A stretch of 19,851 nucleotides of DNA from an uncultured Fibrobacter sp. Lineage in GTDB: Bacteria; Fibrobacterota; Fibrobacteria; Fibrobacterales; Fibrobacteraceae. A program made the position numbers and the translations under genes. Of this stretch, positions 7,883 through 13,119 are shown in pieces. Within the stretch, counting starts at the first letter, position 1. Each line of letters begins with the position of its first letter. The notes under the pieces were generated by a model that was given only the letters and a program-made list of their open reading frames with translations, searched no databases and was not told the DNA's origin. Location: the NCBI RefSeq assembly GCF_937877005.1, contig NZ_CALEFV010000336.1:1-19851 (forward strand), given 5' to 3'.

Positions 7883-8209
7883 ATGGAAAAGGAACCTGAA
7901 GTCATAGATATGAACGGTGCGTCTCCCCTGCAGAAGGGTTTTGCCGTATTCTTTGTCATCATGTCGCTGCTGTACACTGTATCGCCGATTGATGCGATTC
8001 CTGATGCCGTTCCCGTGGTGGGTTGGCTCGATGATGCTGGCCTGCTCCTGACGGCCACCATGAATGCCGTACAGCAGTTTGCAAAAAATCAGGATTCCTC
8101 TATGGTGAAAATCCTGAAATACGCCAAATGGTTTTTGGTCCTTTTCACCATTATCGCGGTGTTGCTGCTCGGCGGGTTGATTGCCGCCTTTATCGCTCTG
8201 TTCGTTTAG
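7883..8209 (+). CDS. Small DUF1232 (YkvA-like) membrane protein
   Basis: A 108-aa protein. Residues about 14-60 contain the DUF1232 signature SPIDAIPDAVPVVGWLDDAG, a short amphipathic or hydrophobic segment whose function is not established. The C-terminal residues about 83-108 (WFLVLFTIIAVLLLGG...) form a clear transmembrane helix, and residues about 19-33 are also hydrophobic, so it probably sits in the inner membrane. AAGGA lies 8 nt before the ATG and fixes the start. It is divergent from metH and convergent with pflA, so it is probably a single-gene transcript. Confidence 0.85.
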   Translation: MEKEPEVIDMNGASPLQKGFAVFFVIMSLLYTVSPIDAIPDAVPVVGWLDDAGLLLTATMNAVQQFAKNQDSSMVKILKYAKWFLVLFTIIAVLLLGGLIAAFIALFV

Positions 8210-8359
8210 TAGTCTTTTCTGGAAACGACCCTGTTCTAGTCGGATAGCTTTGGGAATGAGACCCGTGGGGATTCCGTTAGTCTTGTTTTCTAATTTTTTC
8301 CATTCGCCGTTCTTGAGGGTTTCGACGTTGGTTCCGTCATCCTTTTCGACATGGGGACC

Positions 8360-9103
8360 TTATCTGGTTTCTAGGATCCTCTTTGCGTTTGCCACGCGTT
8401 CGGGACTTGGGGATTTCGTATCCTTGAGCGCATAGTCGATTCCCATTTCCTTGTACTTGGGCATGGCGAGCGAATGGTAGGGGAGAACTTCGACCTTCTG
8501 CACGTTCGAAAGCGTGTCGATGAATTCGCGTGTGCGGATTAGGTAATCATCGTTGTCGCTTATGCCAGGAACTAGCACGTGGCGGATCCAGATGGGCTTG
8601 TGGATTTCGTCCAGGTAACGGAACATGTTCATGTTGTGCTCGATGGAATGTCCTGTCAGTTTCTTGTGCTGTTCCGGATCGATGATTTTCAGGTCCACGA
8701 GCAGCAGGTCCGTGCTGTTCATGAGCCGATTGAAATTGCCGAAGTATGGTTCGGTGCGCACGAAGTTGACTCCTGACGTGTCGATGCAGGTGTTGATCCC
8801 TGCCGCCTTGGCGAGTTCGAAGAATTCGATGAGAAAGTCCATCTGCATCAGGGGCTCGCCACCGCTCACGGTGATGCCGCCTTCGCTACCCCAGTAACTT
8901 TTGTAGCGCAGGGCCTTCCTTAAAAGATCCTCGGCAGAAATGTCGAATGCGCCTGCATCGTCGCCCTTGAAATCCCAGGTTTCGGGGTTGTGGCAGAATA
9001 GGCAACGCATGGGACAGCCTTGCGTAAAGACAACGAAGCGAACTCCCGGTCCATCGACCGAGCCGAATGTTTCAAGCTTGTTGATGCGTCCGAGCGTGGG
9101 CAT
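8360..9103 (-). CDS. pflA: Pyruvate formate-lyase activating enzyme (radical SAM)
   Basis: A radical-SAM enzyme that installs the glycyl radical on pyruvate formate-lyase, allowing anaerobic cleavage of pyruvate to formate and acetyl-CoA in the cytosol. The 247-aa length equals the usual PflA length. It has the FGSVDGPGVRFVVF start motif, the [4Fe-4S] ligands Cys30, Cys34 and Cys37 in CPMRCLFCHNP, and the SAM-binding GGEP at 81-84. The ATG at 9103 lies 3 nt after the stop of the cysteine-rich gene upstream, so the pair is an operon. No pflB is in the window. Formate and acetate production is consistent with Fibrobacter fermentation. A close glycyl-radical activase of another enzyme is possible, but the match to PflA is strong. 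Confidence 0.93.
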   Translation of the reverse strand: MPTLGRINKLETFGSVDGPGVRFVVFTQGCPMRCLFCHNPETWDFKGDDAGAFDISAEDLLRKALRYKSYWGSEGGITVSGGEPLMQMDFLIEFFELAKAAGINTCIDTSGVNFVRTEPYFGNFNRLMNSTDLLLVDLKIIDPEQHKKLTGHSIEHNMNMFRYLDEIHKPIWIRHVLVPGISDNDDYLIRTREFIDTLSNVQKVEVLPYHSLAMPKYKEMGIDYALKDTKSPSPERVANAKRILETR

Positions 9104-9106
9104 GAG

Positions 9107-9454
9107 CTATGTCGAGGCCTTGTCCAGTGCCTCTCCGGCTAGTTCTACGCAACGGTTGCAGGAAATGATTGCCTGTGGGCGAATTTCTTTGCAACGGGTG
9201 CAGCCCTGTGCACCTTCCTTAAATAACTGCTCGATATTGTCTGCCCTGGCGGGGCAGAGTGTCTTTGCGGCGTGAAGTGCTCCGCAGTAGCCGTCTGGGG
9301 CGCGACCTCCGCCAAAATTGCGGAACTGCTCGGCGAATGTCAGCGATTCCTCTTCGGTCTTGCCTTTGCTGCGGGCAAAGCCGTAAGCGACGGACATGGC
9401 GCAGTTGCCGCGCTTCTCGGCGTGATAGTTTTTCGAAATTTCGGCAATGGACAT
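9107..9454 (-). CDS. Cysteine-rich C_GCAxxG_C_C family protein (putative redox-active)
   Basis: A 115-aa cytosolic protein with Cys at 18, 57, 67, 85, 88, 99 and 102. The segments GNCAMSVAYGF, GYCGALHAAK, CTRCKE and SCNRCVELAGEALD fit the C_GCAxxG_C_C family, annotated as putative redox-active and probably binding a metal or Fe-S centre. The spacing is shorter than I remember for typical members, so the family call is moderate. AGGAGA lies about 5 nt before ATG 9454. It is the first gene of a two-gene operon with pflA, 3 nt apart, which hints at a role in redox supply or protection for pyruvate formate-lyase activation; that is inference. Confidence 0.7.
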   Translation of the reverse strand: MSIAEISKNYHAEKRGNCAMSVAYGFARSKGKTEEESLTFAEQFRNFGGGRAPDGYCGALHAAKTLCPARADNIEQLFKEGAQGCTRCKEIRPQAIISCNRCVELAGEALDKAST

Positions 9455-9647
9455 TGATGTCTCCTGTGTCTAGTCTAAAGTTACAAAACTATCGTATGGT
9501 GTCGGCGGAAATTGCTTCGCGGATTTCGTGAAAATCGGTCTGCCCATGAATTTTATCATCCTTGCGGCCGATATCTTTGTTGCGACGACCGTTTCCCCTC
9601 AGTAAGGGTTTCTATATTTTAGCTTAAATTTTAAGAAAGGAAAAAAT

Positions 9648-10403
9648 ATGCATACTTCATTCATCGTTTTCCAGGTGCTGGTGCTCCTTGTTATTTTCGT
9701 TGCGATTCTCCGCATGCGAGCCAAGATTCGCGCCTTGTCGAAACGCAATGATCCCGATGCGCAAAACAACATCCCTTACGACGAGTGCCTGGCAAAGAAT
9801 GCCAAGAGGTTCCAGTATGGCTCCTTTACGGATGCCCGCGATGGCGAAACCTACCGCACTGTCAAAATAGGAAACCAGGTCTGGATGGCCGAAAATCTCC
9901 GCTTCAAAGCTGAAGACAGCTTCGCTCCTGCTGATGACGAGGCTAATGTGAAGCAGTATGGACGTCTTTACACATGGACATCCGCACTGAATATTCCGAG
10001 CGAATTCAGCGAACAGTCTCCTGCGAAGGACCTTGCCATGTACAATAGCATGAAGGATCCGAACTATGCGGGTGTTTCGCCGGAAGGCTGGCATATTCCG
10101 AGTAACAAGGAATGGGAAACGCTGTTGGAAAATCTCGCGCCTAAGTCCAATGGCAAGGAACTACGCAGCGCCTGCATCTGGCATGAACCGGGTGAGGATT
10201 CCCTTGGATTCTTCGCGCTGCCTGCGGGTTACCGTTTCGGAAATGGAAGTTTCTGCCGCTTTGGTACCCGAGCCCGTTTCTGGAGTAAGGACGAATATGG
10301 CAAGTGCAACGCCTTCCGTCTGAGCCTCACGGATGAATCCGTGGACATCGAGGGCGTCTACAGGTCCGATGCCATTTCTGTCCGTTGCGTCAAGAACGCC
10401 TAA
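9648..10403 (+). CDS. Membrane-anchored TIGR02145 (Fibrobacter succinogenes major paralogous domain) protein
   Basis: A 251-aa protein. Residues about 4-23 (FIVFQVLVLLVIFVAIL) form one N-terminal transmembrane anchor without a clear cleavage site, followed by basic residues and a short linker. The TIGR02145 domain spans about 55-251 with its hallmark blocks: FTDARDGETYRTVKIG, NQVWMAENL, GRLYTWTSA, GWHIPSNKEWE, GFFALPAGYRF, ARFWSKDE and the closing SVRCVKNA. The domain is greatly expanded in Fibrobacter, is related to FISUMP, and has no settled function. AAAGGA lies about 7 nt before the ATG. A TATATT at about 9612 may be its -10 box. It is divergent from the cysteine-rich/pflA operon. Confidence 0.88.
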   Translation: MHTSFIVFQVLVLLVIFVAILRMRAKIRALSKRNDPDAQNNIPYDECLAKNAKRFQYGSFTDARDGETYRTVKIGNQVWMAENLRFKAEDSFAPADDEANVKQYGRLYTWTSALNIPSEFSEQSPAKDLAMYNSMKDPNYAGVSPEGWHIPSNKEWETLLENLAPKSNGKELRSACIWHEPGEDSLGFFALPAGYRFGNGSFCRFGTRARFWSKDEYGKCNAFRLSLTDESVDIEGVYRSDAISVRCVKNA

Positions 10404-10586
10404 AAGTTAGGGGATGTTTATGGAAAAGTAAACACCACTGCGTTATTGAGCCTGGCTCTACTTCTATTTTCTAGATACGGGCAACATCTATTTTTCATCA
10501 CGAAATCCACTGCCAAGAATGGCAAGCTTTCGTGCATCGTGCCTCTGATGAACCATAACGAAGGCTAGACCGCCAAAACTGAAATT

Positions 10587-10624
10587 AAAAGGACCTGGAC
10601 TGAAGGTTGTCCGGGTCCTTTTCC
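10587..10624 (+). terminator. Strong, probably bidirectional intrinsic terminator
   Basis: AAAAGGACCTGGAC (10587-10600) pairs along 14 bp, with one T-G wobble, with GTCCGGGTCCTTTT (10609-10622) around an 8-nt loop. The A-tract on one side and T-tract on the other would let it work in both directions. It lies about 180 bp after the TIGR02145 stop. Confidence 0.8.
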
Positions 10625-10739
10625 TATAGCAAAGGTGGCCATTCTGGCCGAATTTGGGCTTTTTTTGTTGCGAGGTGATGGTTGTCACGCGGTTCTTGGA
10701 TAAAACGTCCATGCGAAATTCTTCGAAGGTATACGATTT

Positions 10740-10768
10740 TTTACCTGTAAAGGCTATTTTAATATTGT
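10740..10768 (+). promoter_or_regulatory. Candidate promoter of the second TIGR02147-lipoprotein operon
   Basis: TTTACC (10740-10745) and TATTGT (10763-10768) with a 17-bp spacer, giving a start near 10775 and ATG at 10790. Each hexamer matches the sigma70 consensus at 4 of 6 positions. Its boxes lie between the arms of a perfect inverted repeat. Confidence 0.35.
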
Positions 10769-10781
10769 TAAATTACAGGTA
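10742..10781. promoter_or_regulatory. Inverted repeat TACCTGTAA-22 bp-TTACAGGTA, candidate operator
   Basis: Two perfect 9-bp arms, 10742-10750 and 10773-10781, flank the predicted -10 region directly upstream of the TIGR02147 gene. The left arm overlaps the -35 box. The right arm covers the predicted start point and the AGG that serves as weak Shine-Dalgarno. It could be a DNA operator for autoregulation, or an RNA hairpin masking the ribosome site if transcription starts further upstream. Confidence 0.5.
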
Positions 10782-10789
10782 GAAAAACT

Positions 10790-11653
10790 ATGGTTACGTT
10801 TTCTGACATATCGGATTATCGCGACTTCCTGAAGGAGTACTACGACCGCAGAAAGGCGGAGATGCCTTTCTACTCGTATCGTATGATGGGGGACAAGCTG
10901 GGGCTGGATTCCAGCTACCTTTACCGTGTGCTGCAGAAGAAACAGCACCTGCCGGCCCATGCGCTCCCTGCCGCGAAGGAAATCCTTGATCTGTCTGGCC
11001 GTGAGGCCGAGTATTTTGATTTGCTCTTTTCTGCTGCGGTAACCAAGGATAAGGTCAAGCGCGAAGAATTGATGGCGAAAGCGGTCTCTCTTAGGGATGT
11101 GGACCGTCATAGTTTGCAGGCTGCAGAACTCAAGCTGCTCGAAAATTGGTGGATTCCGGCTGTCCGGGCCTATTTGGAGCTCAATGGCGGCGTGGTGAAC
11201 CTGAAGCAGATTTCTCGCGATATCTGCCCCCCGATTACCGAAGAACAGGCCAAGGAAGCCATTGACACTCTCCTTGAGGTGGGGCTGGTCAAGAAGATGG
11301 CTTCTGGTAAACTGGCATTGACGGATGCCCATTTGACGGTCGGCGGTCCTGAAAAGAAGATTGCGGTCCGCAAATTCCAGAAACAGGTGCTCTCTTTAGC
11401 GAGCGATGCGCTTGATAACGTTCCCGTAGACGAGAGAAATATTTCTACTCTTACACTGTCTGTGGACCAGTCCTGTTTTGAAGACCTCGGGGATATGCTC
11501 CGGGAATTCAGGCGCTTAGTTCAAAAGAGGGTGGATAGTGCAAAGAATTCAGACCGTGTAATGCAGCTTTCCATGGCTTTCTACCCGGTCGCACGTAAGG
11601 GCGGGGTTGGAACCGTCAATGCAACGGAGGACGCCAAAAGGGAGTCGAAATGA
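10790..11653 (+). CDS. TIGR02147-type protein (HTH-like plus DUF4423), predicted regulator, second copy
   Basis: 287 aa, paralogous to the protein at 3140-3991. It shows the family opening (SDISDYRDFLKEYYDRRK), a helical XRE-like segment (YRMMGDKLGLDSSYLYRVL), the EAEYFDLL block, and the DUF4423 half with winged-helix-like EAIDTLLEVGLVKKMASGKL and the closing DERNISTLTLSVD... NSDRVMQLSMAFYPVARK. It is presumably cytosolic and DNA-binding; no target is known. ATG 10790 has a weak AGG about 10 nt upstream, inside an inverted-repeat arm. The last four bases overlap the lipoprotein start (ATGA). The C-terminal tail after VARK (about 20 residues, polar) is extra compared with the first copy and carries the Shine-Dalgarno of the next gene. 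Confidence 0.9.
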   Translation: MVTFSDISDYRDFLKEYYDRRKAEMPFYSYRMMGDKLGLDSSYLYRVLQKKQHLPAHALPAAKEILDLSGREAEYFDLLFSAAVTKDKVKREELMAKAVSLRDVDRHSLQAAELKLLENWWIPAVRAYLELNGGVVNLKQISRDICPPITEEQAKEAIDTLLEVGLVKKMASGKLALTDAHLTVGGPEKKIAVRKFQKQVLSLASDALDNVPVDERNISTLTLSVDQSCFEDLGDMLREFRRLVQKRVDSAKNSDRVMQLSMAFYPVARKGGVGTVNATEDAKRESK

Positions 11654-12996
11654 GAAACTGGGTGTGGAAAATAGCTTTTGTGGCGTTGGGTGGAATCTTC
11701 GCCGCATGCACTGCCGACAGCGACAGTGTCGCGGGTTCTTCGCTTGAGACGGAGAATTCGGTGGCTGTTGCGCTTACGGTGCAGAGGGAAGGTGGGGCTC
11801 CCGCCGCCCGTTCTAAGGTTTTGGTGCGTCCGTCGGAATTCCTGGCGGGTGCGAATACGCTTGCTATTACGAAAGATATTAACGAACTTGATTCTGACTC
11901 TCCGGTGGTCGCGGCGGATTCTGCTCAGGGAATCCTGAACCTCGAAACCGACGAGCAGGGCCACCTGAACCTGCCGAGGCTTAAACCCGGCACATACATG
12001 ATTGAAGCGCGTCAGGAAGCCGAAAGGGCCGTTTCCCGTGTGGTCGTTACCGACAGCTCGCTGGATTCCGTGTCCATGACAGTGATGACGGCCGGTTCCA
12101 TGACCGGTAAGGTCTATCTGCCGACTGGCGAGAAATCCGTCACGGTGAGCATTCAGGGGCTTGACTACTTTGTGGAAACCGACTCCCTCGGTAACTTCGA
12201 ATTTGAAAACTTGCCCGAAGGTTCCTTCCGCGTGGTGGGCTTTGTGTTCAATACTTACGAAAGCGTCGGTCCTGACGGTGAAACGGAAACCTTTAGCAGT
12301 TACTTGCCTGTGGGCATCAGCTCGGCAAATGTCAAATCCGAAACGACTGTCGAGAACGTGACGATTGGTCAGCGTCCAATCAATATCGGACCGGCTCCTT
12401 CGGATTCTAGCAACGATACGACCGTGACGGATACGGCTGACATCTATCCGGTTGTGTTCTTTGAAGATTTCGAGGATAGCACCAACGGCTGGTACAAGAC
12501 TGTGTCGAGGTATGGCGTTGTTCATGCGCTTGATGCTCAGTTCGACAAGGTGCGCGAAGGCCTGGTGGCTCATTTTGAATACCAGAACGATTCCAACTAC
12601 AACTGGGTACTGATGGGCCGTTCCCTGAATGCAGTGGTGGACTTCAGTGACCTTGATTCGGTGGTGTTCTGGGCTCGCTCTGGCCTTAGCGATTCCGCTC
12701 AGTGGATCAGCTTCTCGTTTGATGTGCTCCTGGATAGCGCGGAACTTGAAAAAAACGGCTACGAGAACGGCAAGGCATGGGTCCATCTGTCCCTGGATAC
12801 TACCTGGCAACGCTACGTGGTGACTCCGGATGACCTTCTAGAGACCGATTCTACCAAGAATGGGGGAAATATCGGCTGGGAAAATGTCAAGGATCATGTG
12901 ACGAACCTGAACCTCTTTGGCGGTGGCATCGGTGGCCCGTACGAGATGTGGGTAGACGACATTACCATCTACGGTGTCAAGGGAATAGATCCGTAA
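11650..12996 (+). CDS. Carbohydrate-binding lipoprotein: regulatory-like domains plus CBM11-like domain, second copy
   Basis: 448 aa. A short signal with lipobox IFAAC places the lipidated residue at Cys20. A first beta-rich region (about 38-145; AVALTVQREGG, TDEQGHLNLPRLKPGTYMIEA) is followed by a carboxypeptidase regulatory-like domain (about 149-200; MTGKVYLPTGEK, TDSLGNFEFENLPEGSF) and a Ser/Thr/Asp linker (about 247-265). The C-terminal CBM11/CIA30-like sandwich is at about 268-445 (VVFFEDFEDSTNGW to MWVDDITIYGVKG). The layout equals that of the lipoprotein at 1884-3140 although the sequences have diverged. GGGAG lies 5-6 nt before the ATG inside the regulator gene, and the ATGA overlap implies coupled translation. 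It precedes the GH43-GH43-GH30 cluster. A ligand-sensing or glycan-capturing role is inferred. Confidence 0.82.
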   Translation: MRNWVWKIAFVALGGIFAACTADSDSVAGSSLETENSVAVALTVQREGGAPAARSKVLVRPSEFLAGANTLAITKDINELDSDSPVVAADSAQGILNLETDEQGHLNLPRLKPGTYMIEARQEAERAVSRVVVTDSSLDSVSMTVMTAGSMTGKVYLPTGEKSVTVSIQGLDYFVETDSLGNFEFENLPEGSFRVVGFVFNTYESVGPDGETETFSSYLPVGISSANVKSETTVENVTIGQRPINIGPAPSDSSNDTTVTDTADIYPVVFFEDFEDSTNGWYKTVSRYGVVHALDAQFDKVREGLVAHFEYQNDSNYNWVLMGRSLNAVVDFSDLDSVVFWARSGLSDSAQWISFSFDVLLDSAELEKNGYENGKAWVHLSLDTTWQRYVVTPDDLLETDSTKNGGNIGWENVKDHVTNLNLFGGGIGGPYEMWVDDITIYGVKGIDP

Positions 12997-13038
12997 AATA
13001 CCTTGTCCATCGTGGATAAATCATCCATATAATATGTT

Positions 13039-13065
13039 AAGGGCCGATAGAAATCGGCCTTTTTT
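13039..13065 (+). terminator. Intrinsic terminator after the lipoprotein gene
   Basis: GGCCGAT (13042-13048), loop AGAA, ATCGGCC (13053-13059), then six T. A textbook rho-independent terminator separating the regulator/lipoprotein operon from the first GH43 gene. Confidence 0.92.
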
Positions 13066-13085
13066 GTGGGTAATTTTAGGGGTAT

Positions 13086-13104
13086 GGATGGCAAATTGCC
13101 ATCC
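13086..13104. promoter_or_regulatory. Perfect 19-bp dyad upstream of GH43, candidate operator or leader hairpin
   Basis: GGATGGCAA (13086-13094), one central A, then TTGCCATCC (13096-13104). It ends 4 bp before the AAGGAG Shine-Dalgarno of the GH43 gene. A dyad this symmetric with a one-base centre is better suited to a dimeric DNA-binding protein than to an RNA hairpin, whose loop would be too small without opening central pairs. No identical copy was seen before the other hydrolase genes in the window. Confidence 0.55.
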
Positions 13105-13119
13105 CAATAAGGAGTGCTT

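Larger units (their letters stand above)
10404..10789. other. 386-bp intergenic region with hairpins, no confident gene
   Basis: I see no convincing gene here. It holds an imperfect hairpin at 10501-10532 (outer arms CGAAA/TTTCG, inner TGCCA-AGAA-TGGCA), a strong terminator at 10587-10622, a weak GC stem with a T-run near 10638-10668, and the promoter/operator of the next gene from 10740. A plus frame continues open after the TIGR02145 stop to a TAG at about 10567 with a hydrophobic middle but no ATG or Shine-Dalgarno. It could be a gene remnant or a small RNA; neither is demonstrated. Confidence 0.5.

Noticed and set aside
10415..10432. Short ATG frame (MFMEK) after an AGGGG
   Set aside because: Only five codons; no evidence for a gene or leader peptide.
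13003..13034. TATAAT near 13028 with TTGTCC upstream as a promoter for GH43
   Set aside because: The spacer is 19 bp, and the transcript would begin inside the terminator hairpin at 13039-13065, so it is an unlikely promoter.
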